Under the pieces are notes generated by a model that was not told the DNA's origin, did not search any database, and was given only the letters and a program-made list of their open reading frames with translations. This document shows, one piece after another, positions 1-9,695 of a stretch of 64,000 nucleotides of DNA. Location of the stretch: the NCBI RefSeq assembly GCF_022023855.1, contig NZ_CP059449.1:1970501-2034500 (forward strand). The letters run 5' to 3'. The position numbers and the translations under genes are program-made. The stretch is from Azospirillum brasilense (GTDB taxonomy: Bacteria; Pseudomonadota; Alphaproteobacteria; Azospirillales; Azospirillaceae). Numbering within the stretch: position 1 is the first letter of the stretch; each line of letters starts with the position of its first letter.

Positions 1-1046
1 CCGATGAAGTAGAAGAAGAAGAAGGCGACTACGGCGAAGCTGCCCCAGGTCGAATAGTCGGTGGAGACGAAGCCGGTCCCGGTGATGATCGAGGTGACGT
101 TCACCGCCGAATGGCTGAGCGCGTCCGGGAAGGGCAAGCCGACCACGGCGAAGGCCCACAGGGTCATGGCGACGCCGGCCACCAGAAGGATCGCCAGCAG
201 CGCGTTCACCTGGCTGTCGCCGAAGACCGGCGCGTTGCGCTGGCCGCGCAGCAGGCGGATGTACCAAGTCAGGGGCAAGGCCCCGGAGATCATCGAAAAG
301 GTCGCCACCCACAGCACCGCATGGGAATCGAACCAGCCGAGCGAGGCGTCCTTCGTGGAGAAGCCGCCGGTGGCGATGGAGGCCATGGCGTGGTTGATCG
401 CGTCGAACCACGTCATGCCGGCCAGATGGTAGGCCACCGCCGACAGGATGGTCAGCGCCAGATAGATCATGGCGATGGCGCCCGCGGTGTCCTGCACCGT
501 GGCGAAGGGCTTGTCGCCCTTGTCGGAGGACTCGGTGCGGAACAACTGCATGCCGCCGACCCGCAGGATGGGCAGCACCGCTATCGCCATGACGATGATG
601 CCGACCCCGCCGAACCAGTTCAGCAGCGACCGCCACAGCAGAACCCCCGGCGGGGCGTCGTCCAACCCGACGATGACCGTGCCGCCGGTGGTGGAGAGGC
701 CCGACATCGCCTCGTAATAGGCGTCGGTGAAGGACAGGCGCGCCGCGGAGATCATGAAGGGCAGGGCGCCGAAGGTCGCCAGGACGCACCAGGACAGCGT
801 GGTCAGCAGGAAATGCTGCTTCACGGTGAAGCGCGCGTGCTCCTTGCTCGACGTCGCCAGCACCATGCCGCCGCTGACCGCCAGCGTCGCCGCGCTGGAA
901 CCGACGAAGGCTGTCCAGTCCCGGTTGCCCACGGCGGCGTCGGCCAGCGCCGGCAGCAGCATGCCCAGCCCTAGGATGGTCAGAAGAATGCCGATGATGT
1001 GGAAGACTGGTCCCAGCGCAATTCCATTGCCGACGCCATTGCCCAA
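1..1046 (-). CDS. trkH: TrkH-type potassium uptake channel subunit, 3' end outside window
   Basis: Inner-membrane K+ translocating subunit of a Trk system, which normally works with the NAD-binding gate TrkA. The visible part is hydrophobic throughout and carries three of the four expected selectivity-filter loops: STTGGTV, then IATGGFST, then ITGTGFVSTDYS. The fourth loop lies beyond position 1. No ATG fits the reading frame before the upstream stop codon. The most likely start is TTG at 1046, with a GAAGGG ribosome site in front of it. The family assignment is firm; the start is less certain. trkA is not in the window. Confidence 0.85.
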   Translation of the reverse strand, partial: MGNGVGNGIALGPVFHIIGILLTILGLGMLLPALADAAVGNRDWTAFVGSSAATLAVSGGMVLATSSKEHARFTVKQHFLLTTLSWCVLATFGALPFMISAARLSFTDAYYEAMSGLSTTGGTVIVGLDDAPPGVLLWRSLLNWFGGVGIIVMAIAVLPILRVGGMQLFRTESSDKGDKPFATVQDTAGAIAMIYLALTILSAVAYHLAGMTWFDAINHAMASIATGGFSTKDASLGWFDSHAVLWVATFSMISGALPLTWYIRLLRGQRNAPVFGDSQVNALLAILLVAGVAMTLWAFAVVGLPFPDALSHSAVNVTSIITGTGFVSTDYSTWGSFAVVAFFFFYFI

Positions 1047-1167
1047 GGCTGTGCCCTTCGTCGCCGCGGAGGCCGATGGCGGCGCCCCGTCTTTCCCGAT
1101 GTGATGCGCTGATTATCCAAAGGGGCCGGTGCTGTCCATCCGCATCGGGTTGTGTCCCGTCCGCGGG

Positions 1168-2877
1168 TCAGACGAATCCGGCTTCTCCCAACATGCGGTA
1201 GAACTCCCGCAGGGCGCGCTGCTGCGCCGCCGCGTCGGGCAGGTCCTCCACGTATTTCCGGTCGAACTGCGGCTGGCGGAGATGCTCGACGACGCGGCGC
1301 CGCACCATCTCCAGCGCCCGCCGGCTGCGCAGGATGCCCGGCGCGCAGACCTGCAGCAGACGATTTGCGCGCAGCCGCAGCGCATCGCCGGGGTCGTCCA
1401 GCCGCTCCACCACCCGGTCCTCGGTGATGTAGGCCACCAGAAGCGCGTCGAGGTCGCCGGTCAGGCGGGTTCGCGTCTCCTCCGGCAGCGCCGAGTCGGC
1501 GGCTTGGCAATAGAGCAGGGTCAGCGCTTCCAGATTGTCGCGCGGCGGCAGGCGGGGGTGGATGAAGCGGCCATAGCCCGCCGGGGTGCCGGTCAGCGCG
1601 TGCAGCAGCCGGGCGATGTCCCCGGCGTGCCCATGCCCGAGGTCGGAGTCGGCCAGCGCCAGCAGGAAGCGTACCCGGTCCCGCGCGTCGGGAATGCGGC
1701 CGGCCACCTCCGTGATGGCCTGCTTGCGGCCCGGCGCCCCGCCGCCCTCCAGGAAGCGCAGGTAGCGAAGGACCAGCGCCTCGGCCATCGGGCCGCCCCC
1801 GGCCGGTCCGTCGGGGCCGAGCGTGCGCTTCAGGATCTCCTGGAAGGCATCCATCTCCAGCGACGGGTCGGAGCGGTAGAGCGGCTGCGTGCCCTTCAAC
1901 TGCCGGCGCACCAGATCCAGGATGACCAGCCGCGTCTGGTCCAGGTCGTGGAAGGCGAGAAGCTCGTTCAACTGGACGGCACGATCGTCCTCCGCCCGCT
2001 TGGCGGGAGACAGACGGCCCCGCGACAGGTCGATCAGGTTGCACAGCGCCTCCGCCAAACTGCCCTGGGCGCCCAGCAGTTCCTGCGCGACGGAGGGGGC
2101 GCCCAGAACGTCGGCGATCACCCCGTCGAGCAGCCCCAGCGGCCGGTCGGCCGCGGCCCCATCCTCCCGGGCCAGCTCACCCAGGAAATCCAGCTTGGCC
2201 AGCCAATTGCGCATTTGCACCAGCTCGCGCGACAGCACCACGCGGGCGAGGAAATCGCGCTCCTCCGCCGGCAGGATCGAATCCAGCCGGTCGAACATGG
2301 GGCGGAAGCCGGTGGCGGCGATGGCCGGCAGGTCCTTGCGCGCGGCGGCGACGCGCGCGCGGTCGGTCAGTTCGTGCATCAGCAGGTTCAGCGCGTCGCG
2401 CCGCCCACGCCCGTCCGTCCCGGCCTTCTCCGCCTGGAGCGCGGCGACCCGCCCGACCGCGGTGGGCACGAGGTTGTCGGTGTTGAGAAGCCGGGCCAGC
2501 TCCGCGTGATTGTGCAGCACCTCGGTCGGGGTGACCACCGCGCGCTCCACGTAATTGCGCAGCACGCGGTTCATCGCCATGCGGCTCTGCACGCCGTAGC
2601 AATGGTCGAGCGTGAGGCAGAGCGCCGGCGCCTCGTCGATGGGGGAGGCGGCCACCGTGCGGGAGACCTGACGGAACTCCACATGGACTTCCGTCTCGAC
2701 ATGACGACCGTCCGGGCGCCGCCAGTCGCGCACCACCCGCATGCCCTCGATCCTGCCGCCGGACAGCGCCTTGCGACCGAAGACCAGCGCCTCCGCCTCG
2801 GTGTCGAAGCGGCCCTCGAGGACCCAGTGGTCCTGCTTGTAAATCTGGACTTCGTAGCTGGCGGACGGGCGTGCCAT
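1168..2877 (-). CDS. Conserved hypothetical protein, 569 aa
   Basis: I do not recognise this protein. It begins MARPSASYEVQIYKQDHWVL at the ATG at 2877; the frame stays open upstream, but that extension has no family-like character. The first 90 residues look like a small beta-rich domain (EVQIY, EVHVEFRQV). The remaining 450 residues are predominantly helical, with many Leu/Ala/Arg repeats and no obvious catalytic motif, signal peptide or membrane segment, so it is probably cytosolic. It is divergent from hisZ and lies just downstream of trkH on the same strand. A scaffold or regulatory role is possible but unsupported. Confidence 0.7.
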   Translation of the reverse strand: MARPSASYEVQIYKQDHWVLEGRFDTEAEALVFGRKALSGGRIEGMRVVRDWRRPDGRHVETEVHVEFRQVSRTVAASPIDEAPALCLTLDHCYGVQSRMAMNRVLRNYVERAVVTPTEVLHNHAELARLLNTDNLVPTAVGRVAALQAEKAGTDGRGRRDALNLLMHELTDRARVAAARKDLPAIAATGFRPMFDRLDSILPAEERDFLARVVLSRELVQMRNWLAKLDFLGELAREDGAAADRPLGLLDGVIADVLGAPSVAQELLGAQGSLAEALCNLIDLSRGRLSPAKRAEDDRAVQLNELLAFHDLDQTRLVILDLVRRQLKGTQPLYRSDPSLEMDAFQEILKRTLGPDGPAGGGPMAEALVLRYLRFLEGGGAPGRKQAITEVAGRIPDARDRVRFLLALADSDLGHGHAGDIARLLHALTGTPAGYGRFIHPRLPPRDNLEALTLLYCQAADSALPEETRTRLTGDLDALLVAYITEDRVVERLDDPGDALRLRANRLLQVCAPGILRSRRALEMVRRRVVEHLRQPQFDRKYVEDLPDAAAQQRALREFYRMLGEAGFV

Positions 2878-3170
2878 GGCGCCATTGCCCCGCTGCTGCT
2901 GGCACGGTTCGCACACAGGATGCCGGAGATTTCGCATCAAACTCAATAAAGATTCGGCTGGAATGCATTCATGTTTCGAACTGCTCCAGACGGGCGCCTG
3001 TGGTCGGCGCAGGGGAGACGGGCACGGGCCGCGGGGCTTTTCCGTTTGCATGAGGAAGGCGGGGTGGGGTATTGACCCGCTCCGTATGCCCGAGCACCGC
3101 ATGCCCATCGGACTTGCGGGCTCTCGCCATGCCGACGGTTTGCCACCCATTCGACGAGACGACGCAGGCC

Positions 3171-4334
3171 ATGCCCGCTGATTCCCTGAGCTCCGCCCTG
3201 TTGCCCGCCGGCCTCCACGACGTGCTGCCGCCCGAAGCGGCGCACGAAGCGGTGGCGGTGGCGCACCTGCTGGCGGACTTCACGGCCCATGGCTATGAGC
3301 GTGTCGAGCCGCCGCTGGTCGAGTTCGAGGACAATCTGCTGTCCGGCTCTGGCGCCGCCATGGCGAAGCAGACCTTCCGGCTGATGGACCCGCTGTCGCA
3401 GCGCATGATGGCCGTGCGCGCCGACATCACCCCGCAGATCGTGCGCATCGCCACCACCCGCCTGAAGAACGGCGCCCGCCCGGTGCGGCTGTGCTACGCC
3501 GGGCCGGTGCTGCGCGTGAAGGGGTCGCAGCTGCGTCCCGAGCGGCAGATCACCCAGGTCGGCGTCGAGCTGATCGGCCCGCTGGAGGCCGAGGCGGACG
3601 CCGAGGTGATCCTGCTGGCCGCCCACGCCCTGGAAGGGGTGGGGGTGAAGCACCTGTCGGTGGACCTCTGCGTGCCAACCATGGTGGCGCGGGTCTGCCG
3701 TGGCCTGGGGCTCGGCGATGAGGAAACCGCCCGTCTGCGCGAGGCGCTGGACAAGAAGGACGCGGCGGCTGTGACCGCGGTCGGCGGGCCGGCGGCCTCG
3801 CTGCTGCACGCGCTGATGGCCGCCTCCGGCCCGGCGGAGCGCGCCATGGAGGTGCTGTCGGCGCTGCCGCTGCCGGAAACGGCGGAGAAGGACCGGCGCC
3901 GCCTGACCGACGCCCTGCGCCTGCTGCGCGCCGCGCGCCCCGATCTGACGATCACCGTCGATCTGGTCGAGCATCGCGGTTTCGAATACCAGACCGGCCT
4001 CAGCTTCACCCTGTTCGCGCGCGACGTGCGCGGCGAGCTGGGGGCGGGTGGCCGCTACCGCGCCGGCGTGCGTCCGGGCGTGGAGGAGGAGGGCGAGCCG
4101 GGGACCGGCTTCACCCTCTACATGGACACGCTCCTGCGCGCCGTTCCGGCGCCGGAGCCGGCCAAGCGCGTTTATGTGCCGCATGGCACCTCCTGGGCCG
4201 TGGCGGGCAAGCTGCGCGCCGAGGGCTGGGTCACCGTGGCGGGGCTGGCCCCCGTGGCGGACGCGGCGGCGGAGGCCCGGCGGCTGGACTGCGGTCACCG
4301 TCTGGACGGCGGCACGGTCACGCCGCTGACTTGA
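3171..4334 (+). CDS. hisZ: ATP phosphoribosyltransferase regulatory subunit HisZ
   Basis: HisZ is a catalytically dead paralogue of histidyl-tRNA synthetase. It forms a complex with the short-form HisG and confers histidine feedback control on the first step of histidine synthesis. The 387-residue product has the class II synthetase-like core: motif RADITPQ at about residues 83-89, and a late GLSFTLFARD / GAGGRY segment resembling the HisRS active-site region. It lacks the C-terminal anticodon-binding domain. The start at 3171 (MPADSLSS) fits the family length; the frame is open to 3072, with a second ATG at 3129. purA follows on the same strand, as in other alphaproteobacteria. hisG is not in the window. 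Confidence 0.9.
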   Translation: MPADSLSSALLPAGLHDVLPPEAAHEAVAVAHLLADFTAHGYERVEPPLVEFEDNLLSGSGAAMAKQTFRLMDPLSQRMMAVRADITPQIVRIATTRLKNGARPVRLCYAGPVLRVKGSQLRPERQITQVGVELIGPLEAEADAEVILLAAHALEGVGVKHLSVDLCVPTMVARVCRGLGLGDEETARLREALDKKDAAAVTAVGGPAASLLHALMAASGPAERAMEVLSALPLPETAEKDRRRLTDALRLLRAARPDLTITVDLVEHRGFEYQTGLSFTLFARDVRGELGAGGRYRAGVRPGVEEEGEPGTGFTLYMDTLLRAVPAPEPAKRVYVPHGTSWAVAGKLRAEGWVTVAGLAPVADAAAEARRLDCGHRLDGGTVTPLT

Positions 4335-4425
4335 GACTTCAAGATGAGGTTTCCCCCGCAAGGTCGGGGGACGCCTCTGCATGGGCAACGTTTTCTTTCT
4401 GCCTTCTTTTTTTGCGGAGACACAC

Positions 4426-5718
<1,293 letters not shown>

Positions 5719-5752
5719 GCCGCAAACGCGGTTGGCGAGTGGTTGAGGTGAG

Positions 5753-5832
5753 CCCCCACCCAACCCTCCCCCGCTTCGCAGGGGAGGGCTTTTCTCCTCC
5801 CCCTGCGCAGCGGGGGGAGGTCGGGAGGGGGC
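5753..5832. repeat. GC-rich intergenic palindrome, copy 1
   Basis: Intergenic sequence between purA and the pseudokinase gene. It starts with CCCCCACCCAACCCTCCCC and ends with the imperfect inverse, with two internal hairpins built on CCCTGCGCAGCGGGGG-type sequence. Related copies occur at about 31286-31333 and 52637-52756. It may act as a transcription terminator or as a small dispersed element; no coding capacity is visible. Confidence 0.7.
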
Positions 5833-5927
5833 CGGAGCGACCACTTACCCCCGCGTTAACAATTTGTTTGCCCTTTTCGAGCGACTAAGGCTGGCACACG
5901 CTCGCAGGCTCCGGGGATTCGAACGCC

Positions 5928-7970
5928 ATGCCATCCGATGCCATGACCGCAGCCGCCGCGGATCGGATGATGGCGAACGCCGAGCCGGTCAAGCTGGCCG
6001 AGCGGTACGAAATCCACCCCAGCGCGCCGCTCGCCGCCCTCAACACAATCGGCGGCAACGCCTACACGGCAAAGCCGCTGCGTGACAAGCGCTCCGAAGC
6101 CTTTGCCATCATCGGCCACGGCGCCACGCTGGCGCGCACCGACATCGCCGCCACCGTCGCCAGCCTCGACAACCAGGCCCACATGCGCCTGCTCGACTGG
6201 GGCATGGTGGACTGGCCGGCGAGCCAGGGGCGCCGCCTTTGCATGATCTTCGAGCGTCCGGCGGGCAAGCGGCTGATGAACAGCCTGACCGAGACCACGG
6301 ACCCGATTCCTGAAGACCATCTGACCCGCCAGATCATCCATCCGCTGGTCGCGGCGCTGAAGGAGCTGTCGAGCCGCGGCGTGGTCCATGGCGCGATCCG
6401 CCCGACCAACCTCTATTACCGCGATCTGGCCTCCAGCAGCCTGATGCTGGGCGAATGCCTGTCCACCCCGCCCGGCTACGGCCAGACGGTCCTGCTGGAG
6501 ACGGTGGAGCGCGGCATGGCCTCGCCGGCCGGGCGCGGCACCGGCACCATGGCCGACGACCTCTATTCGCTGGGCGTGACGCTGCTGCTCCTGCTGCTGG
6601 GGCGCAACCCGGTGGGGGCGGCGGAGGACGAGGCGATTCTTCAGGCCAAGATCGAGCGCGGGTCCTACCCGGCGCTGGTCGGCCAGATGCGCCTGCCGCT
6701 GGCCATCAGCGAGGTGATCCGCGGTCTGCTGGTCGACGATCCCAAACAGCGCTGGACGCTCCAGGACCTCGACCTGTGGGTCGCCGGGCGCCGCCTCAGC
6801 CCGAAGCAGCCGCAGGTGCCGCGCCGCGCCGCCCGTCCGCTGGAGTTCCAGGGGCAGGACTACTGGCATTGCCGCACGCTGGCCCGCGCCTTCGCCCGCC
6901 ATGTGGCGCCCGCCGCCACGGTCATCGAGGGCGGCGAGCTGGACAAATGGCTGCGCCGCTCCATGGGCGACGACGCCCGCGCCGAGGCGGTGGCGAACGC
7001 GGTGCAGACCGCCTCGACCACCGGCAAGGGCGGCAGCATGGCCGAACGGCTGGTCGCCCGCGTCTGCATGGCGCTGGATCCCGGAGCGCCCATCCGCTAC
7101 CGCGGCAAGGCGATGATGCCCGACGGCATCGGCACCATGCTGGCCGAAGCCTTCCTGCGCGGCGAGTCGCCCCAGCCGTCGGCCGAGGTACTGGCCAACC
7201 AGCTTCCCATGTTCTGGGTGAGCGTGCAGAGCGACTTCAAGCCGGAGTTCGTGCCGATGGTGCAGAACTTCGATCAGGTCCGCGGTTTGCTGGACCGCAC
7301 GGGCCACGGTCTGGGGGTGGAGCGCGTGCTCTACGAGATGAACCCCACCATGCCCTGCATAAGCCCGCTGGTCGCCAAGCAGATGCCGACCAACCCGGCC
7401 GAGCTGCTGCGGGCGCTCGACTGGACGGGGGCGGGCAGCGAGCGGCACAAGGACCCCATCGACCGCCACATCGCCGCCTTCCTGGCGGTGCGGCACAGGC
7501 GGACCGACGAGATGCTCTACACCCAGCTCGGTTCCAGCATCGAGCCGATGCGCCGGGTGATCGCCATGCTGACCATCCTGGCCGACGTGCAGGCGCGCAC
7601 CGGCACCGACGGTCTGTCGCACCTCGCCGCCTGGGTGGTTTCCCTGCTCGACCCGGCCTTCCGCCGCTTCCACAGCCGGCCGCACCAGGACAATGTGCGC
7701 AAGCTGGCCGACTCCGCGGCCCACAACGGGCGGCTCGGCGATCTGCTGAAGATCGTCGACGATCCGGAGGCGCTGCGTCGCGACAAGCTTGAGTTCGAGG
7801 CCGCCCAGATCGCCTACCGCGAGGCCGACGCCGAGATCAACAAGCTGCGGCAGAGCATCGGCGACCGGAACAGCATCATCGAATCGTCCGGGCGGCAGGT
7901 GGCCGCCATCGTGTCGAGCCTGCTGTCGACCCTTCTGGTCGGCGGCATCATCCTCTTCTTCGCCTTCTGA
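5928..7970 (+). CDS. Tail-anchored serine/threonine pseudokinase
   Basis: 680-residue protein with a kinase-like fold at about residues 25-290, followed by a 350-residue helical region of unknown function and one C-terminal membrane helix (about 660-678), which suggests a tail-anchored protein with its bulk in the cytosol. The kinase catalytic motifs are absent: the HRDLKPEN loop reads HGAIRPTN (154-161), no VAIK lysine is evident, and the DFG position reads like LGEC. The helix-F motif DDLYSLGV (210-217) is well preserved, so the fold is probably intact without phosphotransfer. Start choice is uncertain (ATG at 5928, 5943 or 5967). A membrane protein gene follows after 34 bp, so the two probably act together. 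Specific function unknown. Confidence 0.75.
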   Translation: MPSDAMTAAAADRMMANAEPVKLAERYEIHPSAPLAALNTIGGNAYTAKPLRDKRSEAFAIIGHGATLARTDIAATVASLDNQAHMRLLDWGMVDWPASQGRRLCMIFERPAGKRLMNSLTETTDPIPEDHLTRQIIHPLVAALKELSSRGVVHGAIRPTNLYYRDLASSSLMLGECLSTPPGYGQTVLLETVERGMASPAGRGTGTMADDLYSLGVTLLLLLLGRNPVGAAEDEAILQAKIERGSYPALVGQMRLPLAISEVIRGLLVDDPKQRWTLQDLDLWVAGRRLSPKQPQVPRRAARPLEFQGQDYWHCRTLARAFARHVAPAATVIEGGELDKWLRRSMGDDARAEAVANAVQTASTTGKGGSMAERLVARVCMALDPGAPIRYRGKAMMPDGIGTMLAEAFLRGESPQPSAEVLANQLPMFWVSVQSDFKPEFVPMVQNFDQVRGLLDRTGHGLGVERVLYEMNPTMPCISPLVAKQMPTNPAELLRALDWTGAGSERHKDPIDRHIAAFLAVRHRRTDEMLYTQLGSSIEPMRRVIAMLTILADVQARTGTDGLSHLAAWVVSLLDPAFRRFHSRPHQDNVRKLADSAAHNGRLGDLLKIVDDPEALRRDKLEFEAAQIAYREADAEINKLRQSIGDRNSIIESSGRQVAAIVSSLLSTLLVGGIILFFAF

Positions 7971-8004
7971 CGGCGGCCTTCAAACCAAGGATCGGGTGGC
8001 ACCC

Positions 8005-8532
8005 ATGGCGCGCGGCGGCAAGAGCGGCGGAAAGAAGAAGAAACGCAAGGGCAGCATGCTGACGCTGATCCTGCTGATCATCCCGGCGGGTCTGGTGGTG
8101 CTGCCCACCTCGATCCTGTTCGGCATCGGCATGATCCCGACCATCGTCGCCTACGTCACCGACCGCGACCCCGAGAAATCGGCGCCGATCACCGTCGGCG
8201 GGCTGAATTTCTGCGGCTGCATGCCCTACGCCATCGAGCTGTGGAAGCACAACCACACCATCGGCGCCGCCGGCAAGATCTTCATGGACCCGCTGGCTTG
8301 GCTGATCATGTACGGGTCGGCGGCGATCGGCTGGGCGCTCTATTTCAGCATTCCGCCGATGGTGGCGAATTTCGAGGTGATGCGCGCCGAAAAGCGGGTC
8401 GGCGCGCTGAAGGACGTGAAGGTCGGGCTGGTCCAGGAATGGGGACCGGAGGTTGCCGGCGACCTGTTCGACGAGGCCGGCGGCCTGTCGCCGGACGAGC
8501 AGGACCAGCTGGCCGAGCCCGCGGGGGCGTGA
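8005..8532 (+). CDS. Small inner-membrane protein paired with the pseudokinase
   Basis: 175-residue protein that I cannot assign to a characterised family. It has a strongly basic N-terminus (KKKKRKG at about residues 10-16), a long hydrophobic segment (about 18-50, one or two helices), a short central part with an FCGC motif (about 69-72), and a further membrane helix (about 97-118). The tail is acidic (SPDEQDQLAEP). It starts 34 bp after the pseudokinase stop on the same strand, so co-transcription and a shared membrane complex are the simplest inference. The gene ends just before a 70-bp dispersed repeat. Confidence 0.7.
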   Translation: MARGGKSGGKKKKRKGSMLTLILLIIPAGLVVLPTSILFGIGMIPTIVAYVTDRDPEKSAPITVGGLNFCGCMPYAIELWKHNHTIGAAGKIFMDPLAWLIMYGSAAIGWALYFSIPPMVANFEVMRAEKRVGALKDVKVGLVQEWGPEVAGDLFDEAGGLSPDEQDQLAEPAGA

Positions 8533-8546
8533 GAGCGGTTGCCTCT

Positions 8547-8616
8547 CCCCGCTTTCGGCGGACCAAAGGTCCGCCTGTCGCGTCAACGCAAACGAAGTTT
8601 GCGCGTGAGCGGAGGG
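8547..8616. repeat. 70-bp double-hairpin dispersed repeat, copy 1
   Basis: Contains two perfect short hairpins, GGCGGACC...GGTCCGCC and CGCAAAC...GTTTGCG, framed by CCCCGCTTTCGG and GAGCGGAGGG. A near-identical copy lies in inverted orientation at 40194-40263. It sits between the convergent ends of the small membrane protein gene and rpoH. Confidence 0.8.
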
Positions 8617-8627
8617 TTGAGGGTTGA

Positions 8628-9512
8628 TTACCCAGCCAGCTTCTGCTCCACCGCGGCGTTGCGGATAGCCTTCTGGAGCTTCTCGAAGGCGCGGACCTCG
8701 ATCTGGCGGACGCGCTCGCGGCTGATGCCGTACTTCTGCGACAGATCCTCCAGAGTGGTGGGATTGTCGCGCAGGCGGCGCTCCTCCAGGATGTCGCGCT
8801 CGCGCTCGTTCAGGTTCTCCATGGCGGCGGTCAGCAGCTTGCGCCGCTTGCCCAGCTCCTCGTTCTCGGCGAGCGAGATTTCCTGGTTCGCCGTCTCGTC
8901 GACCAGCCAGTCCTGCCACTCGCCCTCGCTGTCGGCGCGCAGCGGCGCGTTCAGCGAATGGTCGGGCGCGCTGAGGCGGCGGTTCATGTTGACGACGTCC
9001 TGCTCCGGCACGTCGAGGGTCGTGGCGACGTGGCGCACCTGCTCGGGCGACATGTCGCCCTCCTCGATGGCCTGCATCTGGCCCTTCAGGCGGCGCAGGT
9101 TGAAGAACAGCTTCTTCTGGGCCGCCGTGGTGCCCATCTTCACCAGCGACCAGCTGTGCAGGATGTATTCCTGGATGGCGGCGCGGATCCACCACATGGC
9201 GTAGGTCGCCAGCCGGAAGCCGCGGTCGGGGTCGAACCGCTTCACCGCCTGCATCATGCCCACATTGCCCTCGGAGATCAGCTCCGACAGCGGCAGGCCG
9301 TAGCCGCGGTAGCCCATGGCGATCTTCGCCACGAGCCGCAGATGGCTGGTCACCAGCTTGTGCGCGGCGTCCGAATCCTCGATCTCCTGCCAGCGCTTGG
9401 CCAGCATGTACTCCTCCTCCGCCGCGAGCATGGGGAACTTGCGGATTTCCTGGAGATAGCGCGAGAGGTTGCTTTCGGAACTGATGACCGGAACGCTGGA
9501 TATCGTCGCCAT
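8628..9512 (-). CDS. rpoH: RNA polymerase sigma-32 (heat-shock) factor RpoH
   Basis: Alternative sigma factor directing core polymerase to heat-shock promoters. The 294-residue protein has region 2 with LVTSHLRLVAKIA and FDPDRGFRLATYAMWWIRAA, and the sigma-32-specific RpoH box QKKLFFNLRRLK at about residue 130. Region 4 near the C-terminus (GISRERVRQIEVRAFEKL) is the -35 reader. The ATG at 9512 has a strong GGAGAGGG ribosome site, so upstream in-frame codons are unlikely to be used. It lies downstream of rluD on the same strand with a 183-bp gap that leaves room for its own promoter. Alphaproteobacteria often carry several rpoH copies. Confidence 0.95.
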   Translation of the reverse strand: MATISSVPVISSESNLSRYLQEIRKFPMLAAEEEYMLAKRWQEIEDSDAAHKLVTSHLRLVAKIAMGYRGYGLPLSELISEGNVGMMQAVKRFDPDRGFRLATYAMWWIRAAIQEYILHSWSLVKMGTTAAQKKLFFNLRRLKGQMQAIEEGDMSPEQVRHVATTLDVPEQDVVNMNRRLSAPDHSLNAPLRADSEGEWQDWLVDETANQEISLAENEELGKRRKLLTAAMENLNERERDILEERRLRDNPTTLEDLSQKYGISRERVRQIEVRAFEKLQKAIRNAAVEQKLAG

Positions 9513-9695
9513 GTTGGACCCTCTCCGACGGCTGTTTTTCGTGCCTTCTGACGGGCACACGGCCGTTCACTGTTCTGCGCCGCCTCGCCGTTCGCTTGCC
9601 CGTTCGATCCGCCGGGGATGGTCCCGGATGCAAGCGTGAGCGTTGGTGGCTGTTGACGCGAAGAATAACCGACTTCTGCGCGCGGGTATAGTGGA

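Noticed and set aside
1129..2949. 606-residue open frame on the plus strand, antisense to the unknown 569-residue gene
   Set aside because: Shadow frame of a GC-rich gene: Gln/Arg/His-rich translation, no ribosome site, no recognisable domain. The same applies to long frames opposite purA, the pseudokinase, ctaD and the gcv genes.
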